A DNA stretch of 15,077 nt from NCBI GenBank assembly GCA_026225015.1, contig JAMFRY010000058.1:1-15077 (forward strand), given 5' to 3'. Origin of the DNA: Alphaproteobacteria bacterium. GTDB lineage: Bacteria; Pseudomonadota; Alphaproteobacteria; Acetobacterales; Acetobacteraceae. Position 1 is the stretch's first letter; every line of letters begins with the position of its first letter. The notes under the pieces are model-generated. The model had not been told where the DNA came from, made no database searches, and was given only the letters and a program-made list of their open reading frames with translations. Both the position numbers and the translations under genes were made by a program. This document shows, piece by piece, positions 8,120-14,829 of this stretch.

Positions 8120-9249
8120 GAAGCGGGCTCGATCTGCGAGTCATAGAATGACTCAAGTTTCGCGGTCTGCTTTGCGAGATCGAACTGCGCCGCCACCTTC
8201 AACCGTGCCGCCGCGCCGAAGCGCCACCGCAAGGCCGGATCGTCAAGCAACGTCCGCAGCTTGTCAGCCAGCGCCGCCGGGTCTTGTTCGGGGACCAGGA
8301 AGCCGGTTTGTCCGTCATCGACGGCTTCTGGGATCCCTCCTATCCGCGAGCCGATGGCCGGGACACCGGTCGCGGCGGCTTCCAGCGTGGCCAGCCCAAG
8401 CCCCTCCTCCCGGCCGGATTTGGTGCGGATGCTGGGCACGCTAAGGATTGCGGCCCGGCGCATTCGCTCAAGCACCTGCGCATGCGGCAGCGCGCCAAGG
8501 AATTCAACCTGATCGCCAATGCTGGCGTCTCGTGCCTGCGCCTGCAGCCTGCCGCGAAGCTGGCCATCGCCGATGATCAGCAGCCGCACGGCCGGATAAG
8601 ACGGGGCAATCCGGGCGAAAGCATCGAGCAGGACAGAAGTGCCTTTCACCGGCTCCAGTCTGGCGACATGCAGGATGACGTTTGCTTCTTCCTCCGTTGC
8701 ACGCGGCGAAATGGCGGCGATATCCACGCCGATATAATGCGTTCTGCACCGGTCGGGCGGAAATCCCAGGGCCAGGATTTTCTCGCGCAGAAATTCCGAA
8801 GCGCAGAGAAAGAGCTGGCCCTGTTCCGCCAATTGTCTCCGCCCCAGCGCATAGCGTTGCCAGGCGGGGTTGGCGAGCAGCCCGGCGAACGAAAGTGTGG
8901 CGTCGAAGCCGTGAAAAGTCGTGATCAACGGAATGCCGAGCCGCGCCGCCAAAGCCAGGGCCGAGTGGCCTTCGACGCCAAAATGGGCGTGGATCAAGGC
9001 CGGGCGGCGGTCGCCCAGCAGTCTCAAGTAGGAGTCCGGCTTTGCCAATAGCATCTGCCGGCCCGCAGCCATTAGGGGCCAGCGCGCGGCATCGGCGATG
9101 GTCAGCGACTCGGCGCCGATCGGGGCGGGCCCATAGCGCAGCCGCCCCAGATAAAGCGGCCGGTAGCGCCGCAGCGCCTGCCCCTGCTGAGCGATGAAAG
9201 GCTCAGAGGGTTTGAACAGGTTATGGCGGAAAATCAGCGCCTCACGCAT
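8116..9249 (-). CDS. GT4-family glycosyltransferase
   Basis: Retaining glycosyltransferase of GT-B fold, 377 residues. The N-terminal acceptor domain shows LIHAHFGVEG (85-94) and TTFHGFDAT (110-118), both common in GT4 enzymes; the donor domain shows ILHVARLEPVKG (192-203), LLIIGDGQLR, and the E282-x7-E290 pair in EEGLGLATLEAAATGVPAIG, so the usual donor-binding glutamates are intact, unlike the glycosyltransferase at 4178. The ATG at 9249 lies 36 bp after the serine palmitoyltransferase stop on the same strand, and its stop overlaps the GTG of the PIG-L gene. The arrangement points to sugar transfer to a sphingolipid or inositol lipid followed by deacetylation; an N-acetylated hexosamine donor would fit, but neither donor nor acceptor is visible in the sequence. 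Confidence 0.88.
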   Translation of the reverse strand: MREALIFRHNLFKPSEPFIAQQGQALRRYRPLYLGRLRYGPAPIGAESLTIADAARWPLMAAGRQMLLAKPDSYLRLLGDRRPALIHAHFGVEGHSALALAARLGIPLITTFHGFDATLSFAGLLANPAWQRYALGRRQLAEQGQLFLCASEFLREKILALGFPPDRCRTHYIGVDIAAISPRATEEEANVILHVARLEPVKGTSVLLDAFARIAPSYPAVRLLIIGDGQLRGRLQAQARDASIGDQVEFLGALPHAQVLERMRRAAILSVPSIRTKSGREEGLGLATLEAAATGVPAIGSRIGGIPEAVDDGQTGFLVPEQDPAALADKLRTLLDDPALRWRFGAAARLKVAAQFDLAKQTAKLESFYDSQIEPAS

Positions 9250-9285
9250 GACGTTGCCCCGCGGGACAAGACTATTTCGGCAAAA

Positions 9286-10506
9286 CTATTTCGCTGGCGC
9301 AAGAATCTCGGCTTTGCCCAGCAGGCCGAGCTTCTCGCCCAACGCGCCGAACAGCGCGATCGCCTGGTCGATCTGCGCATTGCTATGGGCGGCGCTCACG
9401 CTGGAGCGCAGCAAGGCAAGCCCCCTCGGCGTCGCCGGCGGCAGGCTCACATTGGTGTAGAGCCCGGCCTCCAGCAGTGCCGCCCAGAGGCTGAACGCGG
9501 TTTCCGGCGACGCCATGATGGCAGACACCACCGGGCTTGGTTCCGGCCCAAGTTCAAAGCCCAAGGCTTTCAGCCCCCGATAGAAACGCAACGCATTTTC
9601 ATTCACCCGCAGGCGCAGTTCGGGACGGGTGCGAAGCTGATCCAGCGCCGCTTGCGCCGCAGCGATGACGCCTGGCGGCAGCGAGGCGGTAAACATATAG
9701 GGCCGGCTGACGACCCGCAGAATCTCCGCCCCTTCCACGTCCGTCACGCAGAACCCGCCAACCCCGCCGAGGCTTTTGGAAAACGTGCCGACGATGAAAT
9801 CGGCATCCGCCTCCACCCCCGCTTCCTCCGCCAGGCCGCGCCCGGTCTTGCCCAGCACGCCAAGGGAATGTGCCTCATCCACCACCAGATAGGCGCCGTA
9901 TTCGCGCTTCACCGCGGCGAATTCGCGCAACGGCGCCTTGTCGCCCAGCATCGAATATATGCCTTCGACGACGATCACCTTGTCGCCCGGTTCGCCCCGC
10001 AGCCGCCGCAGCCGATTGGCCAGATCCTCCGGGCTGTTATGGCGGAAGCGGATAACCTGAGCCTGGCTGAGACGCGAACCGTCATAGATGCTGGCATGCG
10101 AATCGGCATCGAGGACCAGAAAATCGTTCTTGCCGGCGAGCGCGGAAATAACCCCGAGATTGGCCTGGTAGCCGGTGGAAAAAACCATGCCATGCCTGCG
10201 GCCGTAAAAATCCGCGAGCGCCTGTTCGAGCTTCCGATGTCCGCCATAACTGCCGTTGGCGATGCGCGAGCCGGTGGTGCCCGAGCCCGCTTGATGCGTG
10301 GCGGCCATAGCACTTTCAATCACCGATGGGTCGTGGGTCAGACCGAGATAGTTATTCGTGCCCAGCAGCAAAATTCGCTTGTTCCCGATCATCGCCTCGG
10401 TCGGCGAAAGTATCTTGTCGAAGGCGACGGTGAACGGGTTGGTTCCGGCGGCTTCGTGCTGCCGGTACTGCTCCGCCAGTGGAGCGAACTTGTCGAACAG
10501 GCCCAT
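9286..10506 (-). CDS. spt: serine palmitoyltransferase (alpha-oxoamine synthase)
   Basis: PLP enzyme that condenses L-serine with a long-chain acyl thioester to give 3-ketosphinganine, the first step of sphingolipid synthesis. The 406 residues carry the family marks in order: LLGTNNYLGLT (47-57), GSGTTGSRIANGSYGGH (74-90), DADSHASI with H137 stacking on PLP, VVDEAHSLG with D210 and H213, and GTFSKSLGG with Schiff-base lysine K244. The TTGSRIANGSY and TFSKSLG versions of these motifs are those of bacterial serine palmitoyltransferase rather than 8-amino-7-oxononanoate synthase or 2-amino-3-ketobutyrate ligase, which differ there. The ATG at 10506 is three bases after the stop of the acyl carrier protein gene, so the two are coupled; a similar neighbouring ACP is known for Sphingomonas wittichii and suggests acyl-ACP as donor. 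The soluble bacterial enzyme is a homodimer without the eukaryotic membrane anchor, and none is seen here. Confidence 0.92.
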   Translation of the reverse strand: MGLFDKFAPLAEQYRQHEAAGTNPFTVAFDKILSPTEAMIGNKRILLLGTNNYLGLTHDPSVIESAMAATHQAGSGTTGSRIANGSYGGHRKLEQALADFYGRRHGMVFSTGYQANLGVISALAGKNDFLVLDADSHASIYDGSRLSQAQVIRFRHNSPEDLANRLRRLRGEPGDKVIVVEGIYSMLGDKAPLREFAAVKREYGAYLVVDEAHSLGVLGKTGRGLAEEAGVEADADFIVGTFSKSLGGVGGFCVTDVEGAEILRVVSRPYMFTASLPPGVIAAAQAALDQLRTRPELRLRVNENALRFYRGLKALGFELGPEPSPVVSAIMASPETAFSLWAALLEAGLYTNVSLPPATPRGLALLRSSVSAAHSNAQIDQAIALFGALGEKLGLLGKAEILAPAK

Positions 10507-10509
10507 TTG

Positions 10510-10761
10510 CTACGTGGCGGCCTTCAACCGTTGCACGGTGGCGATCAGGTCGCCCAGCGTCTCCACCTCCGCGATCTTGTCGAGCGGCACGGAGATGTCG
10601 AGCTTGTCTTCGATCTCCATGACGAAATCCATCATCGCGACGGAATCGAGCCCGAGATCCTCGGTAATATGCGTGGCGTCCGTGATCGTTCTGCCATCCG
10701 GCAGCATCGCGTGCAGCGTGGCGAAAATGACCGTCCGAATATCCTCAACCTGCTCAGACAT
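10510..10761 (-). CDS. acyl carrier protein paired with serine palmitoyltransferase
   Basis: Carries the growing or finished acyl chain on a 4'-phosphopantetheine arm. The attachment serine is S40 in DLGLDSVAMMD, and the acidic helix II (DFVMEIEDKLD) typical of ACPs follows. With the start at 10761 (MSEQVEDIRT) it is 83 residues, the normal size. The frame continues upstream to an ATG at 10833, which would add 24 residues unlike any ACP; neither start has a strong ribosome binding site, so the shorter form is chosen on family length. DSVAMMD differs from the DSL of housekeeping AcpP, which supports a dedicated carrier. It is the first gene of the minus-strand operon and lies three bases before the serine palmitoyltransferase; its likely job is to present the fatty acyl chain to that enzyme. 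Confidence 0.9.
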   Translation of the reverse strand: MSEQVEDIRTVIFATLHAMLPDGRTITDATHITEDLGLDSVAMMDFVMEIEDKLDISVPLDKIAEVETLGDLIATVQRLKAAT

Positions 10762-10855
10762 GCCTACTCGCTTCAGCTCCCCGCCTATCGCTGCACGAGC
10801 CGCCCAATAACCGGCAGATAACAGCTGCGCCATAAATCTTACACATTCGTCCCCT

Positions 10856-10886
10856 ACTATCTAAGGACCGTCGGCCGCGTTGTCAC
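10856..10886 (-). promoter_or_regulatory. weak candidate promoter for the acp-spt operon
   Basis: On the minus strand GTGACA (10886-10881, five of six with the -35 consensus) is followed after 17 bases by TAGATA (10863-10858, three of six with the -10 consensus). It lies in the 245-bp divergent gap between acp and lptF, where an operon promoter is expected. The -10 match is poor. No clear promoter for lptF was found in the same gap. Confidence 0.25.
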
Positions 10887-11006
10887 GGGCCATTCCGGCG
10901 CGGCGTTTCCGGCCGGAGCAAAAATTGGGTTGACGCCGTCCATCGCCTGTGACGAACAGCCTGTGAGGCATAGACTGGGAAACAATCGGCTGTTGGCGCT
11001 TTGAAC

Positions 11007-12131
11007 ATGGATCGCTATTTGTTGCGCGGCACGTTCCGGCCCTTTGCCGCGACGCTGAGCGTGCTGGTCGCGCTGTTCGCCGGCTACAGCCTGGCGGGGA
11101 TTCTGGCCGATGCGGTCAGCGGGCTGCTGCCGGTCGGCGTGATCGCCGCTCTGGCGGGGCTTAAGGTGCTGATTGCGCTGGATGTTCTGATCCCCGTTGC
11201 GCTGTTCATCGCGGTGGTGACCGCATTTGGCAGGCTACAGGCCGATTGCGAGATGACGGCGCTGCAGGCTCTGGGGATCAGCCCGCTGCGGCTGGCGCGG
11301 CCGATTCTGGTGCTGGCGCTGGGCCTGGCCTTCTGTGTCGCCTGCCTCTCACTCTTCATCCGCCCGCTGGCCTATGCCGAGTCCCACACCATTACCGAGC
11401 GCGCCTCTGCCATGTTGAATGTGAACGCCATGCGTGCCGGCACCTTCTATGCCAGCAATAATGACGGCCAGGTGATCTTTCTGGGGGACAGGCCGGGCCG
11501 CTCCACCGCGCAGGGCGTGTTCGTCACCCACGAGAGCAATGGCGGGTTCGAAGTGATCTATGCCCAGCACGCCGAGCCGGCGGTGATGCAGGCCGGCGGG
11601 CAGCGCGTGGTGCATCTCTCCGAGGCGCATATCTACAAATTCGACCTGAGGCAGCCGGAAAATGACCAGGTGGTGGAAGCGGCGGGCATGAATGTGGACC
11701 CGGATGGCGCGCCGCCCGCATCGCCCGGCTACAGCCCGGTTGCGGCGAGCAGCCGGCAACTGGCGGGCTCCCAATCCCCGGTGGATATCGCCGAGCTGCA
11801 ATGGCGCATCTCAACCGGTATTTCGACGTTGCTGTTGGCCTTCCTGGGTGTGACCCTGGGCCGGGGCGGTCCGCGGCAGAATCGCTACGGCAATTTCGGC
11901 ACCGCCATCCTCGCCTATTCCGCCTATTACCTGATTTGCACGACGGCGCGCAGCTGGGTGCAGCATGGGCAGGTGGGAGAAGTTCCGGGGCTGTTCTGGG
12001 CGCCGGCCGGCCTCGCGATCATCCTGGCGGTGTCATGGCATTTGCCCACACTGCGCGCTGCCATACGGCGTCTTGGCTTCGCGTTGCCCGTAACGCCGCG
12101 GCCGCGTGCAGCCGATCCCGCTTCCGGTTGA
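11007..12131 (+). CDS. lptF: LptF-like permease of the YjgP/YjgQ family
   Basis: Inner-membrane half of an LptB2FG-type ABC exporter that extracts lipid from the inner membrane for transport across the periplasm. The pattern is diagnostic: N-terminal DRYLLRG, three helices (about 10-32, 45-70, 95-117), a conserved cytoplasmic coupling stretch (EMTALQALGISPLRLARP, between helices 2 and 3), a periplasmic beta-rich domain (about 120-260), and three C-terminal helices. Length is 374 residues. The ATG at 11007 is preferred; an in-frame TTG at 11001 would add two residues, and no ribosome binding site clearly decides. It is followed after five bases by the second permease gene. LptF/G often sit beside lptD; no lptD follows here. 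A lipopolysaccharide role is the default, and a role for the neighbouring lipid is an alternative. Confidence 0.87.
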   Translation: MDRYLLRGTFRPFAATLSVLVALFAGYSLAGILADAVSGLLPVGVIAALAGLKVLIALDVLIPVALFIAVVTAFGRLQADCEMTALQALGISPLRLARPILVLALGLAFCVACLSLFIRPLAYAESHTITERASAMLNVNAMRAGTFYASNNDGQVIFLGDRPGRSTAQGVFVTHESNGGFEVIYAQHAEPAVMQAGGQRVVHLSEAHIYKFDLRQPENDQVVEAAGMNVDPDGAPPASPGYSPVAASSRQLAGSQSPVDIAELQWRISTGISTLLLAFLGVTLGRGGPRQNRYGNFGTAILAYSAYYLICTTARSWVQHGQVGEVPGLFWAPAGLAIILAVSWHLPTLRAAIRRLGFALPVTPRPRAADPASG

Positions 12132-12136
12132 GCCCG

Positions 12137-13273
12137 ATGCTGCTTGACCGCACGATCGGCAGCGCGGTTTTGCGGGCTTTTCTGCTGCTCGCCGCCGGGT
12201 TGACCTGCCTGTTCAGCCTGCTGGCTTTCGTCGAGCAGCTCGGGCTGGTCGGGCAAGGGCGATATCAGGTCAGAGACGCGATTGGCTATACGCTGCTGAC
12301 CGCGCCGGAGCGGCTGTTGCAGCTTGCCCCAGTATGCATGCTGCTGGCGGCGCTGCTCGGGCTTGGCCGCCTGGCGCGCGGCTCGGAGCTGACCGCGTTT
12401 CGCTCCTTCGGCGTGTCCGAGGCAAGGATCATCGGCGCGGTGCTCAAACTCTGCGTTCCGGTGGTGCTGGCGCTGTTTCTCATCGCGCAGTTCATCATCC
12501 CTGTGGCGCAGCTTGTCGCGCAACGGGCGCAGGCGGCGGCCTTGGGGGATGCGCTGTCCGGTCTTGGGAATGGCGGGTTCTGGGCGCAGAAGGATCGGCA
12601 ATTCCTGAACGTGCGGCGTTTCAGCGGCGGCGATACGTTGCAGGGTTTGCGGCTTTATCGTTTCAATCCGGACGGGACGTTACGCGATTACGTTCAGGCT
12701 GCGCAAGCCGATGTCACTCCGGATGGCGGCTGGGTGTTGCGCGATGTACTGCGCAAACGGGTGCAAAGCGGACAAATCGCTACGGATCATCTCGCCAGCC
12801 TCGACTGGGCACCGTTCATCTCCGGCCGGCAGTTGCAGCTCTTGGCGTTGCCGCCTGGGACCATGCCGCCTTTGGCGCTGTTTGCCTATGTGCAGGAGCT
12901 TAGGCGCGAACATCAGCCCACTTTGTTCTATTCGCAGAGCTTTTGGAGCATGGTGGCGATCCCGGTATCCCTGGTGGCGATGGCGCTGATCGCTGCTCCC
13001 TTCGTATTTGGCGCGCAGCGCGCCGGGAGTGCGGGTCAGCAAATCCTCATTGGCGCGCTGCTCGGCACGGTTTTTCTGCTCTTCCAGGAGATTTCCGGCT
13101 ATCTTGGGCTGCTGATGGGTCTCAATCCCGCGGTCTCCGCGCTGGCGCCGTCATTGCTGCTGCTCGGCTTGGGTGCCTGGCTGCTTGAGCGGGGACATAA
13201 GCGGCTGGCGCCACCCATCGGATTGCTCCATTTGCTTCAGAAATTCCGCATTGCGCGCTTTCTGCGCCTGTAG
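12137..13273 (+). CDS. lptG: LptG-like permease of the YjgP/YjgQ family
   Basis: Second permease of the pair, 378 residues with the same 3 + 3 helix plan: helices near residues 13-33, 55-78 and 97-120, a periplasmic domain (about 125-265), and three C-terminal helices ending near GAWLLERG. The cytoplasmic coupling stretch reads SELTAFRSFGVSEARIIG (about 85-102). The N-terminus MLLDRTIGSAVLRAF matches LptG. The frame is open 336 bases further upstream, but that part lies inside lptF; ATG 12137 follows the lptF stop by five bases and has no real ribosome binding site, so coupling is likely. The last 41 codons overlap the convergent CDP-alcohol phosphotransferase gene by 123 bp. It would pair with LptF and an LptB ATPase encoded elsewhere. 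Confidence 0.87.
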   Translation: MLLDRTIGSAVLRAFLLLAAGLTCLFSLLAFVEQLGLVGQGRYQVRDAIGYTLLTAPERLLQLAPVCMLLAALLGLGRLARGSELTAFRSFGVSEARIIGAVLKLCVPVVLALFLIAQFIIPVAQLVAQRAQAAALGDALSGLGNGGFWAQKDRQFLNVRRFSGGDTLQGLRLYRFNPDGTLRDYVQAAQADVTPDGGWVLRDVLRKRVQSGQIATDHLASLDWAPFISGRQLQLLALPPGTMPPLALFAYVQELRREHQPTLFYSQSFWSMVAIPVSLVAMALIAAPFVFGAQRAGSAGQQILIGALLGTVFLLFQEISGYLGLLMGLNPAVSALAPSLLLLGLGAWLLERGHKRLAPPIGLLHLLQKFRIARFLRL

Positions 13274-14107
13274 CAGGAGCACGAGAATAAGGCTGAAACC
13301 GGCGATTTCAAATAAAAAATACAACATAGGCAGCTTCAGCAGCGCCGCCAGAAAGATGCCGAGCGTACGGTAATTGGCGCTCAGCACGCCCCAACGTCGG
13401 ATGAGCGGGGCGAAATGCGCGCGATAGGCCTCGCGCAAAGCCGCCTGCCCGGCGGGACGGGATGCCAACAAAGACCCGAACTCGGCATTGAATGTTTCCG
13501 CGCCGCCGGAAGCCCAGAGCTGCATGCGCGCATAGGGAAGATAAAGCCCCGTCACGATACGCTGGCGCCAGCTTCGGCCGGGCGGCAATGGGTTCAAGTT
13601 GGGAAGTGCGGCCGACTGCGTGGCCCAGCCGCAATCATTATAGTTCTGGCGTTGCAGCTCATAGGCCGCCGATTGCACCGCATGGCACAGACCGGAGAGC
13701 GCCACCACCGCGAAAACCCAGCCGCCGAAGCGCGCACTCAGCGTCAGCGCCAACCCGACATAGACGGCGGTGAAGGTGACATAGTCGCAAATCCCGTCCA
13801 GCACCTTGCCGAGTTCGGAATAGGTTCTGGTCAGCCGCGCGAGTTGGCCGTCGGCCCCGTCCATCACATGCCAGGCCAGCATCAGCGCGAAGCCCGCGAG
13901 CGCGCAGCCGGCCTGATTGCAAAAGTGATAGAACAGGCCGGCGAGCAGCCCGCATGCCATTCCAATCAGCGAAACCGTGTTGGGCGTGATGCCGATTCGT
14001 GCGAAAATCGGCACCAGCCGCGCCGAGATCGGATGGATCACGTAGAGATTGGTCGGGTCCTCGATCTCATAGGTGCGCCGTATCGGCTCGGGTTGGATGC
14101 CGTCCAC
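13151..14107 (-). CDS. CDP-alcohol phosphotransferase, probably CDP-inositol dependent
   Basis: Integral membrane enzyme that moves a phosphoalcohol from a CDP-alcohol to an acceptor hydroxyl, releasing CMP. The full family signature D-x2-D-G-x2-A-R-x8-G-x3-D-x3-D is present: D83, D86, G87, A90, R91, G100, D104, D108. Hydrophobic helices flank it (about 40-60, 68-82, 110-135), and two further ones lie near 250-285. A hydrophilic loop of about 85 residues (150-235) separates the two membrane parts, making the protein (318 residues) longer than simple phosphatidylinositol phosphate synthases (about 200). The start is GTG at 14107, five bases after the stop of the cytidylyltransferase gene; that neighbour should supply CDP-inositol. 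The product could be di-inositol phosphate, as in hyperthermophiles, or, more likely here, a phosphoinositol lipid; ceramide is an attractive acceptor because the sphingolipid genes are nearby. Acceptor identity is inference. Confidence 0.85.
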   Translation of the reverse strand: MDGIQPEPIRRTYEIEDPTNLYVIHPISARLVPIFARIGITPNTVSLIGMACGLLAGLFYHFCNQAGCALAGFALMLAWHVMDGADGQLARLTRTYSELGKVLDGICDYVTFTAVYVGLALTLSARFGGWVFAVVALSGLCHAVQSAAYELQRQNYNDCGWATQSAALPNLNPLPPGRSWRQRIVTGLYLPYARMQLWASGGAETFNAEFGSLLASRPAGQAALREAYRAHFAPLIRRWGVLSANYRTLGIFLAALLKLPMLYFLFEIAGFSLILVLLLQAQKARNAEFLKQMEQSDGWRQPLMSPLKQPGTQAEQQQ

Positions 14108-14112
14108 GCGGC

Positions 14113-14829
14113 TTACAGCTGGCCGGAATCGAGCAGCGCCTCGGCCTTGCCGAAGGCGATCGGGTCATCCACATCCACCCAGAGCCGCGCGCCGATATCG
14201 AAAACCCGCGCCTTGCCCCATTCCGCCAGCACGTTCATGGCGCCGGAGATGCTGTCATCGCCGCGGCTCTGGCTCTCCGACAACGCATCGAACATGACCG
14301 GCGTGCACAGGAAAACCCCGGTATCGAAGCAGTTAAAATCCCGGATGATCTTGCCGATATGCAGCAAGCGATCGCCTTCGCATTTCACCCGCGTCACGTC
14401 TTCCGGGTCGTTCAGCGGAGCGGTGATGTTGAAATCCACCCCCAGGGTCACCGTATCCGGGGAGTCTGGCAAAGCAGTCATCCGGCGCAGGATTTCCGGG
14501 TCCACCAGATGGTCGCACATGGTCAGCAGGAAGGGCTCGTCGAGATATTGTTTTGCACTCAGCACGGAAACGCCGTTGGCGCGGGTCCAGTCGCGGTTAT
14601 AGATGGCAGTGATGTCGGCGCCGAGGCGGTTGCCGAGCAATCGCAACTCCGCCTGCAGCGCCTCGGCGCGGTAGCCGGTAACAACGAATATTTTCTCGAT
14701 GCCGGCCAGCAGCGCATTGCCGATCACCCGCTCGATCAGCGCAACGCCCCGGATCGGAATCAGCGGCTTCAGTTCGCCCTTCTGTCGCAGCCTAGTCCCT
14801 TGTCCGGCGGCGACGATCAGGCATTTCAT
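14113..14829 (-). CDS. CTP:inositol-1-phosphate cytidylyltransferase-like nucleotidyltransferase
   Basis: Cytoplasmic nucleotidyltransferase expected to make CDP-inositol from CTP and inositol 1-phosphate. The N-terminal nucleotide-binding motif is AAGQGTRL (7-14) with K21 in KPLIPI; a metal-binding DH lies at 106-107 in TMCDHLVDP. The segments RANGVSVLSAKQYL, VTRVKCEGDRLLHIGK and FNCFDTGVFL resemble the inositol-phosphate cytidylyltransferase half of the archaeal bifunctional enzyme for di-myo-inositol phosphate more than they resemble glucose-1-phosphate nucleotidyltransferases. Length is 238 residues. Its ATG overlaps the TGA of the inositol phosphate synthase gene by four bases (ATGA), and the phosphotransferase gene follows after five bases, so three consecutive steps sit in one coupled unit. 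Family assignment as a sugar-phosphate nucleotidyltransferase is firm; inositol specificity is supported by motif and context. Confidence 0.82.
   Translation of the reverse strand: MKCLIVAAGQGTRLRQKGELKPLIPIRGVALIERVIGNALLAGIEKIFVVTGYRAEALQAELRLLGNRLGADITAIYNRDWTRANGVSVLSAKQYLDEPFLLTMCDHLVDPEILRRMTALPDSPDTVTLGVDFNITAPLNDPEDVTRVKCEGDRLLHIGKIIRDFNCFDTGVFLCTPVMFDALSESQSRGDDSISGAMNVLAEWGKARVFDIGARLWVDVDDPIAFGKAEALLDSGQL

Noticed and set aside
9223..10821. A 532-codon open frame on the plus strand opposite serine palmitoyltransferase and acp
   Set aside because: It mirrors two clearly conserved genes on the other strand, has no recognisable domain, is rich in Arg, Gln and His as expected from the antisense of GC-rich genes, and has no ribosome binding site of note.
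11801..12136. An upstream extension of the lptG frame
   Set aside because: It lies wholly inside lptF, and the family N-terminus (MLLDRTIG) begins at 12137.
13415..14602. A 395-codon plus-strand open frame opposite the cytidylyltransferase and phosphotransferase genes
   Set aside because: It spans two coupled, motif-bearing genes on the other strand and shows no domain of its own.
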